Below the pieces are notes generated by a model. That model did no database searches, had not been told where the DNA came from, and saw only the letters and a list, made by a program, of their open reading frames with translations. The translations under genes were made by a program, and so were the position numbers. 64,000 nucleotides of DNA from positions 181,783,477 to 181,847,476 of the forward strand of contig NC_090322.1 of assembly GCF_040869045.1 (NCBI RefSeq), given 5' to 3'. Every line of letters begins with the position of its first letter. Within the stretch, counting starts at the first letter, position 1. Shown in pieces: positions 43,126-55,190 of this stretch. Origin of the DNA: Eurosta solidaginis. Lineage: Eukaryota > Arthropoda > Insecta > Diptera > Tephritidae.

Positions 43126-43512
43126 AACAAAACATTGTTTTTCTGTACTTATGTCAACATGCAAAATATTTATTTCAAAGATACCTTTATGAAACTACTT
43201 TTTGTCTTGAATTCCAAGCTAGAAAAACTGACGAAACTCTATCAGAACTTTAAAATACAAAAACAATTTCTACCATACATGTTTTTTTTTATGTTTTTAC
43301 ATTAACATTTTTAACAACAAAAACAATGCAAATAACACGGAAAACTTATTTCGGTCTCTAGGGTTCAAGTTGATTTTAGTTGTGTTTTTATGCCCAATAT
43401 TTTCAAAATTTTCATTTGTCAAAAAAAAAAAAAAAATTTGAAAAAAACGGCCGAATGTTAAAAGAACCTATCGAAATACAAACTGGGTTGTTTGTTTACT
43501 GAACTAGGTTGT
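43126..43512. other. Unassigned stretch
   Basis: About 390 bases, AT-rich, with no recognised content. Confidence 0.35.
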
Positions 43513-46500
43513 ATTTTTATACTCAGTTGAGCAGAGCTCACAGAGTATATTAAGTTTGATTGGATAACGGTTGGTTGTACATATATAAAGGAATCGAGAT
43601 AGATATAGACTTCCATATATCAAAATAATCAGGATCCAAAAAAAATTTGATTGAGCCATGTCCGTCCGTCCGTCCGTCCGTTAACACGATAACTTGAGTA
43701 AATTTTGAGGTATCTTGATGAAATTTGGTATGTAGGTTCCTGAGCACTCATCTCAGATCGCAATTTAAAATGAACGATATCGGACTATAACCACGCCCAC
43801 TTTTTCGATATCGAAAATTTCGAAAAACCGAAAAAATGCGATAATTCATTGCCAAAGGCGGTTAAAGCGATGAAACTTGGTAGATGGGTTGACGTTATGA
43901 CGCAGAATAGAAAATTAGTAAGATTTTGGACAATGGGCGTGGCACCGCCCACTTTTACAAGAAGGTAATTTAAAAGTTTTGCAAGCTGTAATTTGGCAGT
44001 CGTTGAAGATATCATGATGAAATTTGGCAGGAACGTTACTACTATTACTATATATGTGCTAAATAAAAATTAGAAAAATTGGATGAAGAAAACGCCCACT
44101 TTTTAAAAAAATTTTTTTTTAAATTCAAATTTTAACAAAAAATTTAATATCTTTACTGTATATAAGTAAATTAAGTCAAAATTCAACTCCAGTAATCATA
44201 TGATGCAACAAAATACAAAAATAAAAGAAAATTTCAAAATGGGCGTGGCTCCGCCCATTTTCATTTAGTGTTGCTAGAATACTTTTAATGCCATAAGTCG
44301 AACAAAAATTTACCAATCCTTTTGAAATTTGGTAGGAGCATAGATTCTATGACGTTAACTGTTCTCTGTGAAAACGGGCGAAATCGGTGGAAGCCACGCC
44401 CAGTTTTTATACACAGTCCACCGTCTGTCCTTCCGCTCGGCTGTTAACACAATAACTTGAGCAAAAACCGATATATCTTTACTAAACTTAGCCCACGTAC
44501 TTATCTGAACTCACTTTATCTTGGTATAAAAAATGGCCGAAATCCGACCATAACCACGCCCACTTTATCGATATCGAAAATTACGAAAAATTAAAAAAAT
44601 GCCATAATTCTATACCAAATACGAAAAAAGGGATGAAACATGGTAACTGGATTGGTTTATTGACGCAAAATATAACTTTGGAAAAAACTTTGTAAAATGG
44701 GTGTGACACCTACCATATTAAGTAGAAGAAAATGAAAAAGTTCTACAAGGCGAAATCAACAGCCCTTGGAATCTTGGCAGGAATACTGTTAGTGTTATTG
44801 AATATATAAATAAATTAGCAGTACCCGACAGATGATTTTCTGGATCACCTGATCCACATTTGGTCGATATCGCGAGATCGCCTTCACATATACATCTAAG
44901 GGCCACTCGCTTTTAAAACCCTCATTAATACCTTTAATTTGATATCCATATCGTACAAACACATTCTAGAGTCAACCCTGGCCCACCCTAATGGCGATAT
45001 CTCGAAAAGGCGTGCACCTATAGACCTAATGCCCACTCCCTCTTAAAATGCTCAGTAACACCTTTCGTTTGATACCCATATCGTAAAAGCATTCTAGAGT
45101 CACCCCTGGCCCACCCTAATGGCGATATCTCGAAAAGGCGTTCACCTATAGACCTAATGTCCACTCCCTCTTAAAATGCTCAGTAACACCTTTCCTTTGA
45201 TACCCATATCGTACAAACATTCTAGAGTCACCCCTGGCCCACCCTAATGGCGATATCTCGAAAAGGCGTCCACCTATAGACCTAATGCCCACTCCCTCTT
45301 AAAATGCTCAGTAACACCTTTCGTTTGATACCCATATCGTACAAACATTCTAGAGTCACCCCTGGCCCACCCTAATGGCGATATCTCGAAAAGGCGTCAA
45401 CCTATAGACCTAATGCCCACTCCCTCTTAAAATGCTCAGTAACACCTTTCGTTTGATACCCATATCGTACAAACATTCTAGAGTCACCCTTGGTCAACCT
45501 TTATGGCGATATCTCGAAAAGGCGTCCACCTATAGAACTGAGGATTACTCACTTTTAAAATACTCATTACCACCTTTCATTTGATACCCATATCGTACAA
45601 ACACATTCTAGAGTCACCCTGGCCCACCCTAATGGCGATATCTCGAAAAGGCGCCCACCTATAGACCTAATGCCCACTTTCTCTTAAAATGCTCAGTAAC
45701 ACCTTTCGTTTGATACCCATATCGTACAAACATTCTAGAGTCACCCCTGGCCCACCCTAATGGCGATATCTCGAAAAGGCGTCCACCTATAGACCTAGTG
45801 CCCACTCCCTCTTAAAATGCTCAGTAACACCTTTCGTTTGATACCCATATCGTACAAACATTCTAGAGTCACCCTTGATCCACCTTTATGGCGATATCTC
45901 GAAAAGGCGTCCACCTATAGAACTAAGGATTACTCCCTTTTAAAATACTCATTACCACCTTTCATTTGATACCCATATCGTACAAACACATTCCAGAGTC
46001 ACCCCTGGCCCACCCTAATGGCAATATCTCGAAAAGGCGTCCACCTATAGAACTGAGGATTACTCACTTTTAAAATACTCATTACCACCTTTCATTTGAT
46101 ACCCATATCGTACAAACACATTCTAGAGTCACCCTGGCCCACCCTAATGGCGATATCTCGAAAAGGCGCCCACCTATAGACCTAATGCCCACTTTCTCTT
46201 AAAATGCTCAGTAACACCTTTCGTTTGATACCCATATCGTACAAACATTCTAGAGTCACCCCTGGCCGACATTTCGAAAAGGCGTCCACCTATAGACCTA
46301 ATGCCCACTCCCTCTTAAAACGCTCAGTAACACCTTTCATTTGATTCCCATATCGTACAACTAGAGACACCCCTGGTCCACCTTTATGGCGATATCTCGA
46401 AACGGCGTCCACCTAGGGAACTAAGGATCACTCCTTTTCAAAATACTCATTAACAGCTTTCATTTGATTTCACCCCTGGTCCACCTTTATGGGGATTTCT

Positions 46501-46840
46501 CGAAAAGGCGTTCACCTATAGAACTAAAGCCCATTCCCTTTTAAAATACTCATTATCACCTTTCATTTGATACCCATATCGTACAAACACATTCTAGAGT
46601 CAGCCCTGGTCCACCTTTATGGCGATATCCCTAAATGGCGTCCATCCATAGAACTATGGCCTACTCTCTCTTAAAATACTCTTTAATACCTTCCATTTGA
46701 TACACATGTCATACAACCACATTCCAGGGTTACCCTAGGTTCATTTTCCTACATGGTGATTTTCCTTATTTGGTCTCCATAGCTCTCAACTGAGTATGTA
46801 ATATTCGGTTACACCCGAACTTAGCCTTCCTTACTTGTTC
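43513..46840 (-). mobile_element. HEL-A repeat with expanded 128-bp array
   Basis: Inverted relative to the copies at 1818 and 28321. Starts ATACTCAGTTGAGCAGAGCTC (43519 on) and ends TTCGGTTACACCCGAAC (hairpin) then TTAGCCTTCCTTACTTGTT at 46840. The core (43560-44820) is collinear with the other copies. The 128-bp-unit section, 2-6 units elsewhere, has about 14 units here (44866-46750). The element is non-coding. Confidence 0.85.
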
Positions 46841-49307
46841 TTATATTTCGTTAGTTTTTTGAAATATAGTTTACACGCTTACACCAGTACTGAAACCGTA
46901 TTAGGAGGGAAGGCGACAAAAAATATAAGAGAAAATACCAGAAAAATACAGAGAAAATAAAGTAGTGTCATATATATATAGGGCTTATAGCCTACACAAA
47001 TGAATGTAAGGAATTATTGGAAGACATAAGGTAGAATATAACAACTTTATTATAAGGCTTATGGACCAACAAAAATAAGGCTTACTTACATAAGGCCTTA
47101 TTAAAAGAAACCACTTGATTTATTAAGACAGATGATTTTCTGGATCACCTGATCCACATTTGGTCGATATCGCGAGATCGCCTTCACATATACATCTAAG
47201 GGCCACTCGCTTTTAAAACCCTCATTAATACCTTTAATTTGATATCCATATCGTACAAACACATTCTAGAGTCAACCCTGGCCCACCCTAATGGCGATAT
47301 CTCGAAAAGGCGTGCACCTATAGACCTAATGCCCACTCCCTCTTAAAATGCTCAGTAACACCTTTCGTTTGATACCCATATCGTAAAAGCATTCTAGAGT
47401 CACCCCTGGCCCACCCTAATGGCGATATCTCGAAAAGGCGTTCACCTATAGACCTAATGTCCACTCCCTCTTAAAATGCTCAGTAACACCTTTCCTTTGA
47501 TACCCATATCGTACAAACATTCTAGAGTCACCCCTGGCCCACCCTAATGGCGATATCTCGAAAAGGCGTCCACCTATAGACCTAATGCCCACTCCCTCTT
47601 AAAATGCTCAGTAACACCTTTCGTTTGATACCCATATCGTACAAACATTCTAGAGTCACCCCTGGCCCACCCTAATGGCGATATCTCGAAAAGGCGTCAA
47701 CCTATAGACCTAATGCCCACTCCCTCTTAAAATGCTCAGTAACACCTTTCGTTTGATACCCATATCGTACAAACATTCTAGAGTCACCCTTGGTCAACCT
47801 TTATGGCGATATCTCGAAAAGGCGTCCACCTATAGAACTGAGGATTACTCACTTTTAAAATACTCATTACCACCTTTCATTTGATACCCATATCGTACAA
47901 ACACATTCTAGAGTCACCCTGGCCCACCCTAATGGCGATATCTCGAAAAGGCGCCCACCTATAGACCTAATGCCCACTTTCTCTTAAAATGCTCAGTAAC
48001 ACCTTTCGTTTGATACCCATATCGTACAAACATTCTAGAGTCACCCCTGGCCCACCCTAATGGCGATATCTCGAAAAGGCGTCCACCTATAGACCTAGTG
48101 CCCACTCCCTCTTAAAATGCTCAGTAACACCTTTCGTTTGATACCCATATCGTACAAACATTCTAGAGTCACCCTTGATCCACCTTTATGGCGATATCTC
48201 GAAAAGGCGTCCACCTATAGAACTAAGGATTACTCCCTTTTAAAATACTCATTACCACCTTTCATTTGATACCCATATCGTACAAACACATTCCAGAGTC
48301 ACCCCTGGCCCACCCTAATGGCAATATCTCGAAAAGGCGTCCACCTATGGACCTAATGCCCACTCCCTCTTAAAATGCTCAGTAACACCTTTCGTTTGAT
48401 ACCCATATCGTACAAACACATTCTAGATTCACCCCTGGCCCACCCTAATGGCGACATTTCGAAAAGGCGTCCACCTATAGACCTAATGCCCACTCCCTCT
48501 TAAAACGCTCAGTAACACCTTTCATTTGATTCCCATATCGTACAACTAGAGACACCCCTGGTCCACCTTTATGGCGATATCTCGAAACGGCGTCCACCTA
48601 GGGAACTAAGGATCACTCCTTTTCAAAATACTCATTAACAGCTTTCATTTGATTTCACCCCTGGTCCACCTTTATGGGGATTTCTCGAAAAGGCGTTCAC
48701 CTATAGAACTAAAGCCCATTCCCTTTTAAAATACTCATTATCACCTTTCATTTGATACCCATATCGTACAAACACATTCTAGAGTCAGCCCTGGTCCACC
48801 TTTATGGCGATATCCCTAAATGGCGTCCATCCATAGAACTATGGCCTACTCTCTCTTAAAATACTCTTTAATACCTTCCATTTGATACACATGTCATACA
48901 ACCACATTCCAGGGTTACCCTAGGTTCATTTTCCTACATGGTGATTTTCCTTATTTTGTCTCCATAGCTCTCAACTGAGTATGTAATATTCGGTTACACC
49001 CGAACTTAGCCTTCCTTACTTGTTCTTATATTTCGTTAGTTTTTTGAAATATAGTTTACACGCTTACACCAGTACTGAAACCGTATTAGGAGGGAAGGCG
49101 ACAAAAAATATAAGAGAAAATACCAGAAAAATACAGAGAAAATAAAGTAGTGTCATATATAGGGCTTATAGCCTACACAAATGAATGTAAGGAATTATTG
49201 GAAGACATAAGGTAGAATATAACAACTTTATTATAAGGCTTATGGACCAACAAAAATAAGGCTTACTTACATAAGGCCTTATTAAAAGAAACCACTTGAT
49301 TTATTAA
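44827..49307. repeat. 2.3-kb tandem duplication containing the 128-bp arrays
   Basis: Copy 1 is 44827-47126 (2,300 bp) and copy 2 is 47127-49307 (2,181 bp). Each starts GACAGATGATTTTCTGGATC and ends CCACTTGATTTATTAA. Each contains a 128-bp-unit array, the HEL-A hairpin end and about 280 bp of flanking DNA. The array units begin GGCGATATCTCGAAAAGGCG, spaced exactly 128 bases at 44994, 45122, 45250, 45378 and 45506. Copies differ by one array unit, a 13-base gap near 46267, a (TA)2 difference and rare substitutions. Junctions share GAC/AAGAC. Confidence 0.9.
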
Positions 49308-49344
49308 GACCTTTTATACATACGAGTATAAGGCTTATATATTA

Positions 49345-49910
49345 CTTACTTACTTAATTAGCGCTTAACCGTCTAAACGGTTATGGCCGTCCAACAAGGC
49401 GCACCAGTCGCTCCTTCGCTCAGCCAACCGGCGCCAATTGGTCACACCAAGGGAGTTTAAATCGTTTTCCACCTGGTCCTTCCAACGGAGTGGGAGCCGT
49501 CCTCTACCTCTGCTTCCATAGGCGGGTTCCGATAGAAACACTTTCTTGGCCGGATCATCATCTTTCATTCGCATAACATGGTCTAGCCAGCGCATCCGCT
49601 GCGTTTTAATTCGCTGGATTATGTGGATATCTGCGTATAGCTCGTACAGCTCATCATTAAATCTTCTTCGGCACTCGCCATCGCCAACGCGTAAAGGTCC
49701 ATAAATCTTTCGAAGAACTTTTCTCTCGAACAGTCCCAAAGCCCCTTCATCTGCTGTTGTCATGGTCCATGCTTCTGCCCCATATAGCAGGACGGGTACG
49801 ATAAGTGACTTGTAGAGTATGATTTTCATTCGCCGAGAGAGGACTTTACTTTTCAATTGCCTACCTAGTCCAAAGTAGCATTTATTGGCACGATTATTTA
49901 TAGCCCACCC
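49345..49910 (-). pseudogene. RTE-like LINE C-terminal fragment
   Basis: A 163-codon minus-strand frame (49856-49365), open further upstream through RANKCYFGLGRQLKSKVL to about 49900. It shows LYKSLIVPVLLYGAEAW, LFERKVLRKIYGP, RRRFNDELYELY, TQRMRWLDHVMRM and GRGRLPLRWKDQVENDL. This is the typical C-terminal region after the reverse transcriptase of RTE-like LINEs. The frame is intact but truncated at the 5' side, before the palm. The 3' end has ACTTACTTACTTAATTAGCG, which looks like the element's 3' tail. It sits directly after the tandem duplication and is fresher than the other RTE-like pieces. Confidence 0.85.
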
Positions 49911-50620
49911 AAAATCAGGCTTATATAAGCTGTTATAATAACGAGGTTGAATAAGGATTAGTACACCATAGTATTGCCTTATTATAAGTTTTATTGCACA
50001 TATTAAAAGTCTTGGACTTATAATAAGACATCATCTCCTTCCTTCATTCATATTTTTAATAAACTATTTCAAAACTATATTTAACCAGGGGAGGGTCTAC
50101 CATCGGCAGTGGTTCGGGTAGCCAAGAAAGTGTTACGAAAATATTCCTTCCAAAAATGCCTTTCCCAGATATCTTTTGGAGTCGGTGTAAAACACATACA
50201 TAGGTACCAAAAACTTGAAAAAGAGGTTCTCAGACAGTGTTGAATGTAGAATATATATCTTTCATGGATTCTTTGAAAGCACAAAAAGTAGATTTCCTTA
50301 TTAAAAATAGTTTTATCGGCCTCTACACATATTACGAAAACTTATAGACTATAGTGCGATTTTTATTTATCACGTGTCCCTTTTAAGTTAAAACATAGAT
50401 AGCATCTTTAAACTGTATTTATTATTTTTTATGAAATTGGAGTAAAAGTAATTTAAATGTTTTATTCTGTTATGTCTTTTATGAAAAAATTAATAAAACG
50501 CATAGAAATTTGCCTTAAACTTTTAGCTTTTTTTCTTAGCCTTAAAAATTTTTATTTAGCCTTTTTTAGCTTTTTATTTTTGTCGACCTAGCCTTTTTTC
50601 TGGAAAAGTTCAGGCAACAC
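49911..50620. other. Unassigned stretch
   Basis: About 710 bases. Includes repeated TAAGGCTTAT/TTATAAG-type words (49915-50030), similar to the flanking DNA of the tandem duplication (47025-47125), and TTTTTAGCC repeats at 50520-50600. No gene was seen. Confidence 0.4.
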
Positions 50621-50621
50621 T

Positions 50622-50848
50622 GTTCATATGGCTGAGTGGATAAAGGCATCTGCCTTTACACTAGTATAAAGTACGAATGTTGGAGCTTTCGAGTTCAATA
50701 CTCAGCTCTCGAGAAGCTAGCTGATGAAGCAGTTAAATTCAAAAACATGTCCCAGTAACCATCGTCCTTTGTAAACTTTGCAATTTATCTCTAATATTGA
50801 TTACAAAACAAATGTATAAAGCAATTTGAGCATTCCTCGATAATTAAA
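50622..50848 (+). repeat. SINE-B copy (tRNA-derived)
   Basis: A box TGGCTGAGTGGATAAAGG at 50629-50646, decayed B box GAGTTCAATA at 50691-50700. The body has GAAGCTAGCTGATGAAG, CATGTCCCAGTAACCATCG, TCTCTAATATTG and AAAGCAATTTGAGC. It matches 39808-40050 closely through the head. Confidence 0.8.
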
Positions 50849-51565
50849 CACAGAAACAAATTTTCGCTACGTGGTCCAGGGATCGTGAAAATTCAAAAAA
50901 TCGTCCAAACTTAGACAATTTTTCTTTCGAATTTTCAGGAGCTTCCCGATAACCCTGAGACCTGAAATTGTGGACTCTATTAAGCTGTTATATTTAGGAC
51001 AAAAGAATTGTATAGCTGAGACACGGATCAAGGTATTTAGAAAGTCCATTCACAACACGGTTAATTTTTAAGTAACCCGCAGAGTTACATTCTTGAAACT
51101 AAGAACACACTTCAAAGACCTGAAACTTTGACTGAAACTTTAGGTACTTTTGAGTAGTAATATTTAGGATAAAAATGTTTTCTAGATGGGACTGGGATCG
51201 ATATATTTAGAGACCATGCAACTGAAGGAGAAAAAAATAGATCAACAATTTTTAATTACTTCCTTTAAACAAATGCATCAGAAGAAATGGAAAATGTCTC
51301 TTTAAACAAAGACATAATCTAATATAAAGGTGGATCGCACATTTCCGGACTTCGGTAAATATCATGGTGGAATAACCAGGTGAAGTAAGCTATCAATTGT
51401 CTTGATCTAAATTCTTCTTTGCTCTATTATTCGGCTATCTGAAAATGTTTCACCAATGTTGTCTCCGAAAAAGTGTTCATTTTTTTCGTTTTTCAGAAGT
51501 GAAATATGCTGCTTTTAGTACTCTTTTTCACACAAACTATAAACTGAATATCGATGGATTCTTAC
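50849..51565. other. Unassigned stretch
   Basis: About 720 bases without recognised content. Open frames are 60 codons or less. Confidence 0.35.
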
Positions 51566-51566
51566 T

Positions 51567-51648
51567 AACTTACTTACTTAATTGGCACTTAACTGCTTAA
51601 ACGGTTATGGCCGTCCAACAAGGCGCGCCAGTCGCTTCTGCGATGGAT
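51567..51648 (-). repeat. RTE-like LINE 3' end fragment
   Basis: TTACTTACTTAATTGGCACT, TTAAACGGTTATGGCCGTCC and AACAAGGCGCGCCAGTCGC match 49345-49410, the 3' end of the RTE-like LINE. Only about 80 bases are present. It is an extreme 5' truncation, and GATGGATTCTTACT occurs on both sides (51552 and 51642), fitting a 14-bp or so target duplication. Confidence 0.7.
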
Positions 51649-51899
51649 TCTTACTGGATTTAATGCAGTGATTCATGATTTGGTGTTGGTTTCCATAAGT
51701 AAGGCCTTGCCAAACTATTACGTTTAAATTACCTAAATTGTAGTATTTTACCTTATTTATGAAAAAAACTTCGCTTAAACAATGGTATTATAAATATACA
51801 AAAAATTATAACGCACAGTAGCTGCTTTGCCCTGAAAAGAGGAATGTTACAGTTATGGATTGCCATTTGCAATTTTTGAATCCGGCTCGCTTCGGATCA

Positions 51900-52900
51900 G
51901 CATCTTCTGGTACTAGGTCGACAGGGTCCGTCTATCACCGAACATAGGTTAGGTGGTAGCTGCCCTGATAAGGAAAGCTCACTTGGACAACACGAAGGTC
52001 CGTTGTGATACCACATACAACTAAAATAACGGTGACGTAAATCTGAATCGTTGGGTAGCAACGATAAAGTTCCGAATTATAGCGATCTCAACCTTGGAGA
52101 AATCCTCGGGAGATCCAAGTGAGTCGCGACCGAAGTACTTTCGCCTAGTTCTGGCAAAAGCTTGGAAATCAAGCATAAAGTGATTTGGTGATTCCACCTC
52201 ATCATCCTCCATACAGCTACAGCAGGATGGAGTTTCCAGTATATTGAGACGTACCGCATGGATACCCATGGGCCAGTGCCCTGTCAAAACCCCAATGACC
52301 ATTGATAGGTGAGCCTTAGTGAACTCAGTTATTCCTGCCATCCACTTTCGCCCAGAAAGATGTTGCTACCCTGCAAGAGGTGGTATCCGCCCAACGTTTG
52401 CTGAGCTGATTCAAGTCCCAGCTATGGAGGAGCAAACCACAGGTGGGCAGCGGAATCCCGATATCCCTACATCCATCTTCAACCCGTTTAGTTGTACCGC
52501 TGCGGACTAAGAGATCCGCTTGACAGTTACCCGGGATATCACTATGGCCCGGGCCCCAGATAATCTTAATTATAAAATAGTTCTATGCAATCGCAAGCGA
52601 GGTCAGACACTCCCAGACTACCCTCGATCGCACTGTAGTTGAACTCAAGGCCTTAATAACCGCTTGGCTATCAGAGTAGATGTTAAATTCCCTAACCGTA
52701 GTAGCACTGGATAGCACTTCATCCACCGCATCCTTAATCGCAGCAACTTCCGATTGGAATATACTGCAGTGATCAGCCAACTTAAACTTGCGGCTTACAT
52801 TTAGCTCTTGACAACATATAGAAATACATGTTAGAAGTACATATGTTTTACTTCCGACTTCCAACGACAAATTAACAAAGCATCTGGAACTGTGTGCGGT
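51900..52900 (-). pseudogene. RNase H-bearing LINE, C-terminal half
   Basis: Minus-strand order: FQSEVAAIKDAV (catalytic Glu) and NIYSDSQAVIKAL (catalytic Asp) at 52750-52640. Next come GPGHSDIPGNCQADLL (last RNase H motif, His/Asp) near 52530-52560, then IPLPTCGLLL and a W-rich region. The tail is 52341-52021: MVIGVLTGHWPMGIHAVR, CCSCMEDDEVESPNHFMLD, KVEIAIIRNFIVA. The first RNase H motif (DGS) is damaged (EVGSKT at the 52870 end). In a live element RNase H would remove template RNA during reverse transcription. The 3' UTR continues to about 51900 with AACGGACCTTCGTG and GTCCAAGTGAGC, shared with 34360-34410. It is broken by stops between 52583 and 52341. Confidence 0.8.
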
Positions 52901-53273
52901 GTTTTACGAGTGAAAACACCTTTTGACGTACATTTGTGATATACTATATATGGATAACACCTCTTCCTATTTTGTCCGGTTTTGCAGTGAAAGTTTTAGC
53001 TGCAGTTGTGGTTGAGGTCCGTTTTACTGCTCATCACAGTTTAAGTGGTCAATATTCTTTTAATTTTTGTCATTGCTTACAGTAATGTAAACTCGCACTG
53101 GCCCTTAGCATTCCCTTCTGCTTTGGCGTAAAGTAGAACTGTTATGCTGAAAAAATAGTCAGTTATTTAGTAGACAGCTATTTATTTTCCTACTTAATTT
53201 TTTTGAAATCGGGGAAAATTTTTACCCCCTTCTAACCGGCGAAAATACACCCGTACAATTTCAGATATCGTAC
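52901..53273. other. Unassigned stretch
   Basis: About 370 bases between a LINE relic and the solo LTR, with no recognised content. Confidence 0.35.
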
Positions 53274-53277
53274 ATAT

Positions 53278-53723
53278 TGTGATGAATACTAGCATCACTA
53301 AGCTGCTACTAAACAAATGCACAACAACAATAAAGCAGCAACTCTTATGTAGAAGGCGACGAAGATATATCTCACACGCACAAATAAGTAGTCATCAACC
53401 GAAGTAGTTACTCACACATACACACGCATATGGCTATGTGAGAGGCGTGGACTACAGATATACGTGTATATAGCTGGTAACTAACCAAGCATGAGCTACA
53501 ACTGATCGCGAAATTACTAGACCTTGGGAGAAATTGGTGAACGACGAAACCGAGAGTATAAAAGCAGCGCAAGCTGAGTAACTTGTGAAGTACTACTCCC
53601 AAACTTATATAAATACAGACCAGTTTGCAATACTAAACATAGGTGTGATTTACTCAACAGTTTAGCGATTCGAACGTTAGCAGAAAGTTGCATAATAATC
53701 AGAAATCCCCAGAATTCGTTACA
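53278..53723 (+). mobile_element. Solo LTR, 446 bp, same family as 15038-15511
   Basis: Begins TGTGATGAATACTAGC, ends TTCGTTACA, with a perfect 4-bp duplication ATAT (53274-53277, 53724-53727). TATA box TATAAAA at 53557-53563. Compared with the first copy it lacks about 47 bases after AAGCTGAGTAA and has about 22 extra bases before the end (AATCAGAAATCCCCAG). No internal retroviral-type genes are adjacent. Confidence 0.87.
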
Positions 53724-53727
53724 ATAT

Positions 53728-54110
53728 TCTGCCTTTTTCTATTTACTTCACTTGGCGATTCCACTAAAATTCTATCTATTTATTGCAGCCCGCCTTTATA
53801 TTTTTGTTCGTCATAAAATTTTTGTACATGGTTATGCTAAAATTTTAATATCAAAGTTCAACAAGATTATGTTTTTTGTTTGTTTGCTTATGTTTTGTGC
53901 AAAAAGGCATTTTTCGTTTCCTCTGTTCAATTTATATAAAGGAAGTACTTACAAATTTTGTATCTTCTTTTTATTAACATTCTGTTTTTAAATGATGCTG
54001 CCATATACTTCACAAATAAACATCCGAAAATGATATTTTTGCGAAAACCATCTAAAAAACGTATTGATTGTGTAGAGCACAGGAAAAGTTAGTTCGTTGG
54101 TCCTAAGTGT
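53728..54110. other. Unassigned stretch
   Basis: About 380 bases, AT-rich. An open frame of 79 codons (53752-53991) is Phe-rich and unlike known proteins. Confidence 0.35.
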
Positions 54111-55190
54111 TGTTGCTGTTGTTATAGCAGTGCTTATTCCCATCCAATAGGTGCAACCACTTACAAATTTTCATCAACATCCTCTAGAAGGAGTCCAAGG
54201 AAACTTGCAGTTTCAACACGGGTGCACCAGAGTCAGAGGGGTGTAATAGGCGTAGCCTCCAGATTGCAATCAAAAAGATGGGCAGTGTCATGTGGGGTAA
54301 TTCTGGCATACTATTTCGACTCCATTTGAGGATATCAATAAGTACCTATTTGTGTTTTTCTTCTACATTCGGCTGTATTCTCAGGTACCGTATTTCGTCA
54401 TAATGCGTGCGGAGATTACTTTTTAAGACCCTAGGAGGTGTATCAATCAGATGTCTGTTGGGATGCCCAAGTTTCTGCGTATTCGATAGAAACTGTTTGT
54501 TCAGCATCTCATTTCTCTCCCCTATGGGGAGTACTCCCACCTCATTGTGTAGCTGGTTTTCTTGGGACATAAGATTACAGCCCGTAGCGGTTCTAAGAGC
54601 GGTGTTTTGGCAGGCCTGTATTTTCCTCCAGTGCGTAACCTTTAGCCTTGGCGACCATATCAGGGACGCGTAGCATGCAAGCGACCGGCGAATCGCTTTG
54701 TAAGTGATAATGAGCGTTTCTTTGACTTTACCCTAAGTGCTGCTGGTAAGAGATTTGAGGACTTTACTACGGTTCTGGATTTTAGGTACAATTGTGTTTG
54801 CAAGCTCTCCAAAATGTAGATCCTGATGAAACGCAAAATTTTGTGATGTAAGACATTCGGTAGCGTAATGCCATCGACGTGAATGTCCAATATGGTCGAC
54901 AGTTGCTGTTTCCATGTTGTAAATAAGTTCGGGAGGATTTGTTCGATGACAACAAGTTTTGTGAGGCGAAAAACTGAAGAGGTCAGGGAGATAGCTGCTT
55001 ATTTTATTACAAAGTTTAAGCGATGTGTAGTGCAGTCATCGACGTAAGATACAATGGTGACTCCTTCTGGTAGCTTCGATATGTAGGAGTTAAACAAAAG
55101 CGGGGATAGGACACCACTCTTTGGTACATCTTGTTTAATTCTTCTTGGCTATGTCTGCTCTAGGATCTGCTGGGGGGATGAAAATTTGTG
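54111..55190 (-). pseudogene. Jockey-like LINE ORF2 fragment
   Basis: Minus-strand order: SGVLSPLLFNSYISKLPEGV and TIVSYVDDCT (catalytic box SYVDD, Val in place of Ala) near 55110-55030, then LFTTWKQQLSTILDIHVDGI and LPNVLHHKILRF. RTVVKSSNLL, TYKAIRRSLACYAS-like and CSPRLKVTHWRKIQACQNTA-like regions follow. Near the C terminus HDTAHLFDCNLEATPITPL and VETASFLGLLLEDVDE (54300-54140) close the protein. Motif order and ending fit Jockey-group LINEs, which end with a Cys/His block and a conserved FLGL tail (established knowledge). Frame changes at least five times, with many stops. The 5' half, including the endonuclease, is absent. Dead copy. Confidence 0.8.

Noticed and set aside
44866..48932. 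Regularly spaced repeats resembling a CRISPR array
   Set aside because: Units are 128 bases and contiguous, with no unique spacers. The sequence is eukaryotic and the unit is part of a dispersed transposon.
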